Shown here piece by piece: positions 27,311-35,451 of a stretch of 64,000 nucleotides of DNA (position 1 is its first letter; each line of letters starts with the position of its first letter). The translations under genes were made by a program, and so were the position numbers. Origin of the DNA: Glycomyces salinus (GTDB taxonomy: Bacteria > Actinomycetota > Actinomycetes > Mycobacteriales > Micromonosporaceae). The notes under the pieces were generated by a model that was given only the letters and a program-made list of their open reading frames with translations, did not search any database and had not been told where the DNA came from. The stretch covers positions 1 to 64,000 of the forward strand of contig NZ_JAELXW010000001.1 in the NCBI RefSeq assembly GCF_016428645.1. The letters are read 5' to 3'.

Positions 27311-28432
27311 GTGACCAGCAATGAGAACCTCGCCGCGCTGACAGACGCCGGAATCTCGGTGTGGCTCGACGACATCTCCCGTTCACGGCTCGCCAGCGGC
27401 GGCCTCGCCGAGCTGATCGAGACCCGCAGCCTGGCGGGGGTCACCTCGAACCCCACGATCTTCGCCGGGGCCGTCTCCAAGGGGGACGAGTACGACGAGC
27501 AGCTCGCCGACCTGGCGCGCCGGAAGGTCAGTGTCGAGGAGGCGGTCCGCGCGATCACCACCTACGACATCCGATGGGCCTGCGACGTGCTGCGCGGGGT
27601 CTTCGACAACGACGGCGGCACCGACGGCCGCGTCTCGTTGGAGGTCGACCCGCGCCTCGCGAACGACACGAAGACCACGATCGCCGAGGCCAAGGCGCTG
27701 TGGTGGGCCGTGGACCGGCCGAACCTGATGATCAAGATCCCCGCCACCAAGGAGGGCCTGCCCGCGATCACGGCGGCCCTGGCGGCGGGGATCAGCGTGA
27801 ACGTCACGCTGATCTTCTCCCTGGAGCGGTACCGCGAGGTCATGGACGCGTTCCTGGCCGGCCTCGAGTCGGCGAAGGCGTCGGGGGCCGACGTCTCCGA
27901 GATCCAGTCGGTCGCCTCGTTCTTCGTCTCCCGCGTCGACTCCGAGGTCGACAAGCGACTGGACGCGATCGGCACCGACGAGGCCGCCTCGCTCAAGGGC
28001 AAGGCCGCGGTCGCGAACGCGCGGCTGGCCTACCAGGCGTACGAGGAGGTCTTCTCCTCGGCCCGCTGGGAGGCCCTGGCCGAGGCCGGCGCCAAGCCCC
28101 AGCGTCCCCTGTGGGCCTCGACCTCGGTGAAGAACCCCGACTACCGGGACGTGATGTACGTCGAGGAGCTCATCGCCTACGGCTGCGTCAACACCATGCC
28201 GGAGGGGACGATGGAGGACTTCGCCGACCACGGCGAGGTCGAGGCCGACACGGTCCGACCGGGCTATGAGGACGCGCAGCAGGTCATGGACCGGCTCAAG
28301 CACGTCGGCGTGGACTTCGACGACGTGACGAGTCTCCTCGAGGAGCAGGGTGTCGAGAAGTTCGCCGTCAGCTGGAACGAGCTGCTGGCCGAAGTCGAAT
28401 CCAAGCTCGAGTCGAGCGGAGACCAGAAGTGA
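27311..28432 (+). CDS. tal: Transaldolase
   Basis: Transaldolase moves a dihydroxyacetone unit between sugar phosphates through a Schiff-base Lys, seen in [15 protein letters not shown] (about residues 138-152). The 373-residue length and N-terminus [19 protein letters not shown] are typical of the actinobacterial long type. The GTG at 27311 follows GGAGG; upstream in-frame codons belong to the overlapping end of tkt. The stop overlaps the pgi start by 4 bases. Confidence 0.97.
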   Translation: MTSNENLAALTDAGISVWLDDISRSRLASGGLAELIETRSLAGVTSNPTIFAGAVSKGDEYDEQLADLARRKVSVEEAVRAITTYDIRWACDVLRGVFDNDGGTDGRVSLEVDPRLANDTKTTIAEAKALWWAVDRPNLMIKIPATKEGLPAITAALAAGISVNVTLIFSLERYREVMDAFLAGLESAKASGADVSEIQSVASFFVSRVDSEVDKRLDAIGTDEAASLKGKAAVANARLAYQAYEEVFSSARWEALAEAGAKPQRPLWASTSVKNPDYRDVMYVEELIAYGCVNTMPEGTMEDFADHGEVEADTVRPGYEDAQQVMDRLKHVGVDFDDVTSLLEEQGVEKFAVSWNELLAEVESKLESSGDQK

Positions 28433-30045
28433 GCGATCCGATGGGCAAGATGGAAGCGGCCGGCGGCCTGGCCGTCACGACCGGAATCGACGTCGGCGCT
28501 AACGTCGAGCGACTCAAGACCGAAGGCGTACCGGCGAAGGTCGCGGCGAAGGACCCCACGCTGTGGGGCACCGAGGCCGAAGCCGAGGCCGCGATCCGCC
28601 TGGGCTGGGTCGACACCTTCGAGCGTTCGAAGGAACTGGTGGCGCCGCTGGCGAAGCTCCGCGCCGAATTCGGCGAGCAGGGCATCGACCACATCGCGCT
28701 GTGCGGCATGGGCGGCTCGTCGCTGGCTCCGGAGGTCATCTCCCGGACCCTCGACCTGGGCCTGAGCGTGCTGGACACGACCGACCCCGGCCAGATCCTG
28801 GCCGAGATCGGCGAGGAGTCGCTGCGGCGCACGGCAGTGGTCGTCTCCTCCAAATCCGGCTCGACGGTGGAGACCGACTCGCAGCGGCGCGCCTTCGAGG
28901 CCGCATTCGAGGGCCTCGGCATCACCGACCACGCCGGGCGGTTCGTGTTCGTCACCGACCCCGGCTCGCAGTTGGAGGCCCTGGCCGCCGAGCGGGGCTC
29001 GCACCTGTTCCTGGCCGACGCGAACGTGGGCGGGCGCTACTCGGCGCTGACCGCGTTCGGGCTGGTGCCGACGGCGCTGGCCGGCGCGAACATCTCCGAG
29101 CTGATCGAGCAGGCCGAGGAGTTCGCCACCACCATCACCAACGAGGGCGACAACCCGGCCGTGGTCCTGGGCGCGGTCATCGCCGCCCAGCCGACGATCA
29201 CCGTCGCCGACGACGGCTCGGGGATCGTGGGCCTGGGAGACTGGGCCGAGCAGCTGATCGCCGAGTCCCTCGGCAAGGACGGCAAGGGAACCCTGCCGGT
29301 GGTCCTGGAGGGGCCGGCCGCGCCGGGAGCGCGCGGCTCGGACCGGGTCTACACCACCGTCGGCGGCTCCTCGACCGGGCTGCCGAACTCGGGCTCGTCG
29401 CTGGCGATGCCCGACACGGTCGTCAACGGCTCGCTGGGCGCCCAGTTCCTGGTCTGGGAACTGGCCACGGCCTACGCCGGCTACCTGATCGGGATCGACC
29501 CGTTCAACCAGCCGAACGTGACCGAGTCCAAGGAGAACACCAAGCGCATCCTGGCCGAGGGCCTGCCCGAGGAGCGCCCGCACGCGGTCGACGGCGCGAT
29601 CGAGATCTACGGCTCGCACGCCGAGACCGTCGGCGGCGCCATCGGCGAGCTGCTGGTGGACGCCGACAGCGCCGACGCGTACGTGGCGGTCATGGCCTAC
29701 CTGGACCGCATCGACGACGCCGACGCGGCCCGGCTGCGCTCGCTGCTGTCCGACCGCACCGGCGCCCCGGTCACCTGGGGCTGGGGACCGCGGTTCCTGC
29801 ACTCGACCGGCCAGTTCCACAAGGGCGGCCGCCAGACCGGCGTGTTCCTCCAGCTGACCGGCGCGGTCGGCGAGGACGTCGAGATCCCCGGGCGCGAGTA
29901 CACCTTCGCCCAGTTGCAGGCCGCGCAGGCCGCCGGCGACCGGCAGGCGCTCCAGTCCCGGAACCGCCCGCTGGTGCGGCTGCACCTGACCGACCGCAAA
30001 AGGGGCGTCAATCAGCTGATCCACGCGGTTAGGGAGCTGAGCTAG
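28429..30045 (+). CDS. pgi: Glucose-6-phosphate isomerase
   Basis: This enzyme interconverts glucose 6-phosphate and fructose 6-phosphate, linking glycolysis to the pentose phosphate operon it lies in. The 538-residue product has two SIS-type sugar-phosphate folds, with [15 protein letters not shown] near residue 140 binding phosphate. Other conserved segments include a glycine-rich [12 protein letters not shown] near 200 and [17 protein letters not shown] near 358. The GTG start overlaps the tal stop (GTGA). It is the actinobacterial form found between tal and zwf. Confidence 0.96.
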   Translation: MSDPMGKMEAAGGLAVTTGIDVGANVERLKTEGVPAKVAAKDPTLWGTEAEAEAAIRLGWVDTFERSKELVAPLAKLRAEFGEQGIDHIALCGMGGSSLAPEVISRTLDLGLSVLDTTDPGQILAEIGEESLRRTAVVVSSKSGSTVETDSQRRAFEAAFEGLGITDHAGRFVFVTDPGSQLEALAAERGSHLFLADANVGGRYSALTAFGLVPTALAGANISELIEQAEEFATTITNEGDNPAVVLGAVIAAQPTITVADDGSGIVGLGDWAEQLIAESLGKDGKGTLPVVLEGPAAPGARGSDRVYTTVGGSSTGLPNSGSSLAMPDTVVNGSLGAQFLVWELATAYAGYLIGIDPFNQPNVTESKENTKRILAEGLPEERPHAVDGAIEIYGSHAETVGGAIGELLVDADSADAYVAVMAYLDRIDDADAARLRSLLSDRTGAPVTWGWGPRFLHSTGQFHKGGRQTGVFLQLTGAVGEDVEIPGREYTFAQLQAAQAAGDRQALQSRNRPLVRLHLTDRKRGVNQLIHAVRELS

Positions 30046-30049
30046 CACG

Positions 30050-31642
30050 ATGGACCAAGCAGTCTTTTCGAATCCGCCCGCCAGTCGCCCCACCCACAGC
30101 CCCGAACCGGAACGGGCTGCGCCCGCGCAGAATCCTTTGCGCGACCCGGCCGACCGGCGCCTGCCGCGCATCCCCGAGCCGTGCGCACTGGTGATCTTCG
30201 GCGTCACCGGCGACCTGGCACGCAAGAAGCTCATCCCGGCGATCTACGACCTGGCCAACCGGGGCCTGATCCCGGCCTCGTTCGTGATCCTGGGCTTCGC
30301 GCGCCGCGACTGGGACCACGGGACGTTCGAGGAGATGGCCCGCGACGCGGCCAAGTCGCACGCCCGCACGCCCTGGCGCGAGGAGGTCTGGAACCGGCTC
30401 AGCGGCAACTTCAAGTTCGTGCCGGGCACGTTCGACGACGACGCGGCGTTCGACAAGCTGACCGACACGCTGGACGAACTGCGGGAGAGCCACGGCATCC
30501 CCGGCAACGCGGCGTTCTACTTCTCGATTCCGCCGCAGGCGTTCCCGACGGTGCTCAAGCAGCTCCAGCGCACCAAGATGGCCGACAACGAGCACTGCGG
30601 CGGCTGGCGCCGCGTGGTGGTCGAGAAGCCGTTCGGCACCGACCGCGAGTCCGCCCGCGAGCTCAACGGCCTGGTCGACAAGGTCTTCACCGCCCCCGAC
30701 GTGTTCCGCATCGACCACTACCTGGGCAAGGAGACCGTCCAGAACATCTTCGCGCTGCGGTTCGCCAACGCGATGTTCGAGCCGATCTGGAACTCCAACT
30801 ACGTCGACCACGTGCAGATCACGATGGCCGAGGACGTCGGCATCGGGACCCGCGCCGGGTTCTACGACGACAACGGCGCCGCCCGCGACGTCCTCCAGAA
30901 CCACGTCCTGCAGCTGCTCGCCCTGACGGCGATGGAGCAGCCGGTCGGGTTCGACGCCGAGGAGATCCGCATCGAGAAGCTCAAGGTGCTGCGGGCGATC
31001 AAGATCGGCGACGACCTGGAGGCGACGGCCATCCGCGGCCAGTACGCCGACGGGTGGGTCCAGGGGCAGCCGGTGCACGGTTACCACTCCGAGGAGAACA
31101 TCCCGTCCGGCTCGACGACCGAGACGTACGCGGCGGTGAAGGTCGGCATCCAGAACCGGCGGTGGAACGGGGTTCCGTTCTACCTGCGCACCGGCAAGCG
31201 GCTCCCGAAGCGGACCACCGAGATCGCGGTGGTCTTCAAGGAGGCCCCGCACATGCCCTTCGCCGACTACGACACCCAGATCCTCGGCAACAACCAGCTG
31301 GTGATCCGGGTCCAGCCCGACGAGGGCATCACCGTGAAGTTCGGGTCGAAGGTCCCGGGCACGGGCATGGAGCTGCGCGACATCCTCATGGGCTTCGGCT
31401 ACGGCGAGACCTTCACCGAGTCCAGCCCGGAGGCGTACGAGCGGCTCATCCTCGACGTCCTCCTGGGCGACAAGACCCTGTTCCCCGACGCGGCCGAGGT
31501 GGACGCCTCGTGGGCCGTGGTCGACCCGCTCGAGGACTTCTGGGCCGGGACCAAGCCGGAGCCGTACGAGGCCGGGACGTGGGGTCCGTCCGGGGCCGAC
31601 CTGATGCTGCATGCGTCCGGTCGACGCTGGCGGCGGGCCTAG
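30050..31642 (+). CDS. zwf: Glucose-6-phosphate 1-dehydrogenase
   Basis: Zwf oxidises glucose 6-phosphate to 6-phosphogluconolactone with NADP+. The 530-residue protein has an unusually long N-terminal leader (about 40 residues), then VIFGVTGDLARKKLIPAIYD (about 48), the catalytic RIDHYLGKETVQNI (about 222-235) and the usual C-terminal domain. The ATG at 30050 is 4 bases after the pgi stop. It is followed by opcA, which encodes its assembly factor. Confidence 0.98.
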   Translation: MDQAVFSNPPASRPTHSPEPERAAPAQNPLRDPADRRLPRIPEPCALVIFGVTGDLARKKLIPAIYDLANRGLIPASFVILGFARRDWDHGTFEEMARDAAKSHARTPWREEVWNRLSGNFKFVPGTFDDDAAFDKLTDTLDELRESHGIPGNAAFYFSIPPQAFPTVLKQLQRTKMADNEHCGGWRRVVVEKPFGTDRESARELNGLVDKVFTAPDVFRIDHYLGKETVQNIFALRFANAMFEPIWNSNYVDHVQITMAEDVGIGTRAGFYDDNGAARDVLQNHVLQLLALTAMEQPVGFDAEEIRIEKLKVLRAIKIGDDLEATAIRGQYADGWVQGQPVHGYHSEENIPSGSTTETYAAVKVGIQNRRWNGVPFYLRTGKRLPKRTTEIAVVFKEAPHMPFADYDTQILGNNQLVIRVQPDEGITVKFGSKVPGTGMELRDILMGFGYGETFTESSPEAYERLILDVLLGDKTLFPDAAEVDASWAVVDPLEDFWAGTKPEPYEAGTWGPSGADLMLHASGRRWRRA

Positions 31643-31664
31643 AAGCGTAGATGAGGAGCCCGAA

Positions 31665-32621
31665 GTGCACCTGAAGGACACCACCACCGGCGAGATCATG
31701 AAAGCCCTCGGCGAGCTGCTGCACGACGTCGGCGGGACCTCCAACCTGGCGCTGAACCTGGTGGCGCTGACCACCGAGGACGAGCGCGAAGAAGTCGAGC
31801 AGGCGGCCTCGCAGGCCGCCCAGGAGCACCCGTACCGGCTGATCCTGGCGATCCCGCGGGACGTGGACGCCGAGTCGCCGCGCATCGACGCCGAGGTGAC
31901 CCTCGGCGAGCGCCTGGGCGCGGCCGAGGCGATCATCCTGCGGCTCGACGGCGCGGCCACCGCCCGCCTGACCTCGATCGTGCTGCCGATGCTGGCGCCG
32001 GACGTGCCGGTGGTGACCTGGTGGCTGCTCGATCCGGTCAAGTTCGGTCTGGCGCAGGAGCTGCGCAGCTTCGCCGACCGGCGCATCACCTACTCGGCGC
32101 GGGCGGCCGACCCGGTCGAGTCGCTGTACCGGCGCGCGCAGTCGTACGTGCCCGGCGACACCGACATCTGCTGGACCAGGATCAGCCTGTGGCGCTCGCT
32201 CATCGCCAGCGCCTTCGACGGGGTGAGCCACGAGGTCGAGAGCATCGAGGTCAAGGCCAACCGGAACGACCCGTCGGCGCAGCTGATGGCGGCCTGGCTC
32301 CACACCAGGCTCGGTGTGTCGCCCGAGATCGTCGACACCGAGGTCGAGCGGAACTCCGAACACCTTCCGGCGATCGTGTCGGTGTCGTTCACGATGGCCG
32401 GCGGCGAGACGATGGAGGTCGAGCGGAAGGCCGACGGCGAGACCGTCCTGCGCCAGGAGGGGCTGCCCAAGCGCCGCCAGTCGCTCCAGGGCCGGACGCT
32501 GGGCCAGCTGCTGGCCGAGGAGCTGCGGCACCTCGACCCGGACACGGCCTACCGGCGGGTTCTGGACACCTTCCAGAACGAGTACGCCCAGCGGCAGGAA
32601 GCCGCGGAGGCGGGAGCATGA
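31665..32621 (+). CDS. opcA: Glucose-6-phosphate dehydrogenase assembly protein OpcA
   Basis: OpcA is an allosteric assembly factor for Zwf in actinobacteria and cyanobacteria. The 318-residue product is of normal length and shows the family segments NLALNLVALT near residue 28, PVVTWWLLDP near 115 and RRQSLQGRTLGQLLAEELRH near 275. The GTG at 31665 lies 6 bases after GAGGAG. The stop overlaps the pgl start by 4 bases. Confidence 0.95.
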   Translation: MHLKDTTTGEIMKALGELLHDVGGTSNLALNLVALTTEDEREEVEQAASQAAQEHPYRLILAIPRDVDAESPRIDAEVTLGERLGAAEAIILRLDGAATARLTSIVLPMLAPDVPVVTWWLLDPVKFGLAQELRSFADRRITYSARAADPVESLYRRAQSYVPGDTDICWTRISLWRSLIASAFDGVSHEVESIEVKANRNDPSAQLMAAWLHTRLGVSPEIVDTEVERNSEHLPAIVSVSFTMAGGETMEVERKADGETVLRQEGLPKRRQSLQGRTLGQLLAEELRHLDPDTAYRRVLDTFQNEYAQRQEAAEAGA

Positions 32622-33397
32622 GCCGGGGCAGCGCGGTGATCGTCCACGACTCGGCGGAGGTGCTGGCCGAGGCGGTCGCCGCCCGGTTGATCAACCGGCT
32701 GGCCGACGCGCAGGCCCAGCGGGGCGAGGCGTCGCTGGTGCTGACCGGGGGCCGGATCGCCGCGAAGGTCTACGCGGAGGTGCTCGGCTCCCGCATCAGG
32801 AACATCGTCGACTGGTCTCGGGTGGACTTCTGGTGGGGCGACGAGCGCTTCCTGCCGGAGGGGGACCCCGAGCGCAACGAGACGCTGGCAAGGCAGTCGC
32901 TCCTGGACGGCTTGCCGGTCGACCCCGAGCGGGTCCACCCGATCCCGGGGACCGACTCGGTTGACACGCCGGAGGAGGCCGCCACGGTCTACTCCGCGGA
33001 GCTGGGCGGGGTGGCCGACGGCGAGGGACTGCCGCCGTTCGACCTGGTGCTGCTGGGCATCGGGGAGGACGGCCACGTGGCGTCGCTGTTCCCGGGCAAT
33101 CCGGCGCTCGAGGCCGACGGGGAGCCCGCGGTGGCCGTGCGCGACTCCCCCAAGCCGCCGCCGGAGCGGGTCTCGCTGACCATGCCGACGCTCAACTCCG
33201 CGACCGCGGCCTGGATCATCGCCTCGGGCGCGGGCAAGTCCGAGGCGGTCGACAAGGCGCTCTCGGCCTCGGCGAAGCTTGCGAGCCGTAAATTGGCACA
33301 GGGGACCCTGCCGGCCGGCAGGGTCGAGGCGCAGGGCCACACCCGCTGGCTCATCGACGCCGAGGCCGCCGCCGAACTCAAGCACCTGGAGTTCTGA
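32618..33397 (+). CDS. pgl: 6-phosphogluconolactonase
   Basis: Pgl hydrolyses the Zwf product to 6-phosphogluconate. The 259-residue product has LVLTGGRIAAKVYAEV near residue 36, DFWWGDERFLP near 69, and LLGIGEDGHVASLFPG near 144 carrying catalytic-type Asp and His. Near the C-terminus the segment SAKLASRKLAQGT (about 216-228) seems extra relative to other Pgl proteins and is encoded by AT-richer codons (CTT, CGT, AAA, TTG). It coincides with a 31-bp repeat also found upstream of cstA. This is the last gene of the operon. Confidence 0.95.
   Translation: MSRGSAVIVHDSAEVLAEAVAARLINRLADAQAQRGEASLVLTGGRIAAKVYAEVLGSRIRNIVDWSRVDFWWGDERFLPEGDPERNETLARQSLLDGLPVDPERVHPIPGTDSVDTPEEAATVYSAELGGVADGEGLPPFDLVLLGIGEDGHVASLFPGNPALEADGEPAVAVRDSPKPPPERVSLTMPTLNSATAAWIIASGAGKSEAVDKALSASAKLASRKLAQGTLPAGRVEAQGHTRWLIDAEAAAELKHLEF
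33271..33301 (+). repeat. 31-bp dispersed repeat, copy 1 (inside pgl)
   Basis: This segment matches 59258-59288 at 28 of 31 positions, including 17 identical bases at the left end (GGCGAAGCTTGCGAGCC) and then TAAATT. Here it is in frame in pgl and encodes AKLASRKLAQ. Its codon choice is unlike the rest of the gene. Confidence 0.7.
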
Positions 33398-33413
33398 GGC
33401 TCCGCCTCTCGCG

Positions 33414-33471
33414 AACTGGAACCGATCAGGGCCCGGCGACCGCGGTCGCCGGGCCCTGATCGGTTCCGGTT
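33414..33471. terminator. Very long bidirectional terminator hairpin after pgl
   Basis: Two 28-base arms (33414-33441 and 33444-33471) are complementary at 27 positions and separated by 2 bases. The stem starts 17 bases after the pgl stop. It ends the pentose phosphate operon and could also stop transcripts arriving from rbpA. Confidence 0.85.
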
Positions 33472-33527
33472 CGCCTGTCCCGGCCGCTCCCACCATCGGA
33501 CCGGGATCATTGTTCAGTGCAATGCGT

Positions 33528-33559
33528 ACCGCCGTCCGGCCCAACCATCCGGCGGCGGT
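33528..33559 (-). terminator. Terminator hairpin for rbpA
   Basis: ACCGCCGTCCGG (33528-33539) pairs with CCGGCGGCGGT (33549-33559) allowing one bulge. It lies 2 bases beyond the rbpA stop. Confidence 0.65.
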
Positions 33560-33561
33560 CC

Positions 33562-33915
33562 TCAGTACCCGAAGACTTCGCCGCGACTCGCCGCGCGGGC
33601 CGCGAGCGCCTCCGCGAGCAGGTCTTCGGCCTCTTCTTCGCTGCGCCTCTCCTGAACGTACTTGAGGTGCGACTTGTAGGGTTTGACAGTCCGACGTTCC
33701 GGCGGATTGGTCCTGTCGCGGCTGGCGGGCCAGCCGCAGCGGATGCAATCCCATTCGTTGGGTATCTCGACGTACAGCGCGAATGACCGGTCAGTCTCGT
33801 GTCCGTTGGCGCACCAATAACTCACGTTCTGCCGTGGCACCGGTTCGCCGCGCTCCGAGTGGAGTCCCGAAGTCGCGCCGATACGGGTGCCACGGATGGC
33901 GTGTCCGTTGGACAT
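33562..33915 (-). CDS. rbpA: RNA polymerase-binding protein RbpA
   Basis: RbpA is an actinobacteria-specific factor that binds principal sigma factors and RNA polymerase and stabilises the open complex. The 117-residue product has the N-terminal tail GTRIGATSGLHSERG, a zinc core (YWCANGHE, then DCIRCGWPA) and the basic linker/sigma-interacting helix near KPYKSHLKYVQERRSEEEAE. The ATG at 33915 has a GAGGAG site 10 bases upstream. The gene sits by pgl and, beyond an inserted module, secG. Confidence 0.97.
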   Translation of the reverse strand: MSNGHAIRGTRIGATSGLHSERGEPVPRQNVSYWCANGHETDRSFALYVEIPNEWDCIRCGWPASRDRTNPPERRTVKPYKSHLKYVQERRSEEEAEDLLAEALAARAASRGEVFGY

Positions 33916-33999
33916 GAATGGTTCGCTCCTCACAGATGGAGAATCTTCTGTGGATCTCGACCGGATCTGGTCGTGGCGGTTGGGGGACCGCCCGAAGCG

Positions 34000-34028
34000 A
34001 TTCTATGACGCACGGCACACCTTGTAAA
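34000..34028 (-). promoter_or_regulatory. Housekeeping-type promoter of rbpA
   Basis: On the minus strand TTTACA (34028-34023) and TAGAAT (34005-34000) are separated by exactly 17 bases. The -10 matches TATAAT at 5 of 6 positions and the -35 matches TTGACA at 5 of 6. The predicted leader is about 78 bases. No sigma-R-type GGAAT/GTT pair was seen at this position. Confidence 0.7.
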
Positions 34029-34122
34029 GCCAAGGGTGAGTATCCCTCGTCATTCTGTGACGAGACCGAGGTGAAGGAGCCAGTGTCCACTCGCATCACT
34101 TGCGGGGCAGGGAAAGGGTGAT

Positions 34123-35289
34123 TCAGCGCCGCTCCTGGGCCCAGCGGGATAGTCCGTCCTCGGTGATGATCTCGTCGAAGGCGGACTCGGCCGCGCCCAG
34201 CAGGGGTCCGTCGGAGCCGAGCGAGGAAGGCACCAGCGGCGGCGGATTCGTGCGGCGGAACCGCATCAGACCGGACGTGTACGCCTCCTCGAGCGCCGGA
34301 CCGGCCTCGTCGAGCAGTCCGGGAGCAAGCCCGCCGAGCGCGACGATCTCGGGGTCCAAGGCGTTGACGAGACCGGCCACGCCGCGCCCCAGACGGGAGG
34401 CGCACTCCCGGAGGGCCGCGCGCGCGTCGGGAGACGAGTCCGCCAGGGTGGCGACGGCGTAGGCCCGGGGGTCGTCCGGTTCGCTCTCGCCTCGCAGCCG
34501 GGCCATCGCCCGGCCGTCTACGGCCATGTCCCAGCAGCCGGTCGCGCCGCACGGGCAGGCCACGGCCGGGTCGCCGAGGGGCAGGTGGCCGAATTCGCCT
34601 CCGGCGCCGGTGGCTCCGGTGACCGCGTCGCCCCGGTCAACGAAGACGCCGCCGATACCGACTTCGATGTGCAGGTAGAGCACTACCCGGTTGGGGTTCG
34701 AGCGCCGCGCCTCGGCCAGACCGGCGAGCGTGGCGTCGTTCTGGAGCGACTGCGGCACACCCGGAAGCAGCGGCCGGATCCCGAAGTCCCGCCAGCCGAG
34801 GCCGCTGGCCTGCGCGACGCGCTCGTGCTGGACGGTCGCCGAGGCCGCGACCGAGACCGCCCGCAGGCGCCGACCGTACCTTTCGGACAACTCCCCCACG
34901 GCGGTCCGGAGGTCGGCGACGACGGCCTCGGGGCGCCGGTCGCGGTGGCGCTCGGAGACCACGTCGCTCAGGCGGCCCTCGAGGTCCACCGCGGCGACGC
35001 GCCAGTCGGCGTGCCGGATGTCGACCGCCACGCCGAGCGGCCCGCTCGGATGGGCCCGCAGCACCGTGGTCGGGCGCCCGCGCCCGGTAGGCGGCGCGGG
35101 CTCTTCGGAGAGCAGTTCGAGATCGCGCAGGCGAGTGCAGATCTCGGTGGCCGATCCGCTGGAGATGCCGAGCGACCTGGCCGCCTCGGCCCGGGTGCCC
35201 CCCGGGCGGGCGCGGACGAGCCGCAGCAGGTCCAGGGCTCCCAGCCACCGGGCCGCCTCGGCGCGACCGACCTTGATTCTGGGTTGCAT
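34123..35289 (-). CDS. ROK-family transcriptional regulator
   Basis: The 388-residue protein has an N-terminal winged helix (about 10-65, with GTRAEAARSLGISSGSATEI) and a ROK domain with a sugar-kinase-like fold. The domain carries the zinc motif CPCGATGCWDM (about 258-268) and the phosphate loop VALGGLAPGLLDEAG near 335. The glucokinase signature is altered (EVGIGGVFVDRG), so it is probably a sugar-responsive repressor of the NagC/Mlc/XylR type rather than a kinase. The ATG at 35289 follows GGAGGGA. It is divergent from the HAD-remnant/MFS unit, which it may control. Confidence 0.9.
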   Translation of the reverse strand: MQPRIKVGRAEAARWLGALDLLRLVRARPGGTRAEAARSLGISSGSATEICTRLRDLELLSEEPAPPTGRGRPTTVLRAHPSGPLGVAVDIRHADWRVAAVDLEGRLSDVVSERHRDRRPEAVVADLRTAVGELSERYGRRLRAVSVAASATVQHERVAQASGLGWRDFGIRPLLPGVPQSLQNDATLAGLAEARRSNPNRVVLYLHIEVGIGGVFVDRGDAVTGATGAGGEFGHLPLGDPAVACPCGATGCWDMAVDGRAMARLRGESEPDDPRAYAVATLADSSPDARAALRECASRLGRGVAGLVNALDPEIVALGGLAPGLLDEAGPALEEAYTSGLMRFRRTNPPPLVPSSLGSDGPLLGAAESAFDEIITEDGLSRWAQERR

Positions 35290-35304
35290 CCCGTCCCTCC
35301 GCCG

Positions 35305-35329
35305 ATTACTCTCGCCATACGAGTTTATT
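35305..35329. promoter_or_regulatory. Imperfect inverted repeat, candidate ROK operator
   Basis: ATTACTCTCG and CGAGTTTATT flank a 5-base centre and are complementary at 7 of 10 positions, with a perfect CTCG/CGAG core. It lies in the short AT-rich gap between the divergent ROK gene and the HAD/MFS unit, where an autoregulatory operator is expected. Confidence 0.45.
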
Positions 35330-35346
35330 ACCTCCCGGATGGCACC

Positions 35347-35451
35347 ATGCGAAACTACAACAACGTCAAAGCGGTCCTGTACGACATGGACGGCACCCTC
35401 GTCGAACGCGCCCGGCACGCCGACCTCTTCGATCGTGACCGGGAATGGTAG
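35347..35451 (+). pseudogene. Truncated HAD-family hydrolase reading frame (N-terminal remnant)
   Basis: A 34-codon frame starts ATG at 35347 and encodes VKAVLYDMDGTLVERA, the complete HAD motif I with the nucleophilic Asp, then ends at a TAG. HAD phosphatases need about 200 residues, so this is a broken gene. Its last codons overlap the MFS start (ATGGTAG), so translating it would deliver ribosomes to the MFS gene, which has only a poorly spaced GGGA of its own. No continuation of the HAD fold was seen in the other frames downstream. Confidence 0.65.
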
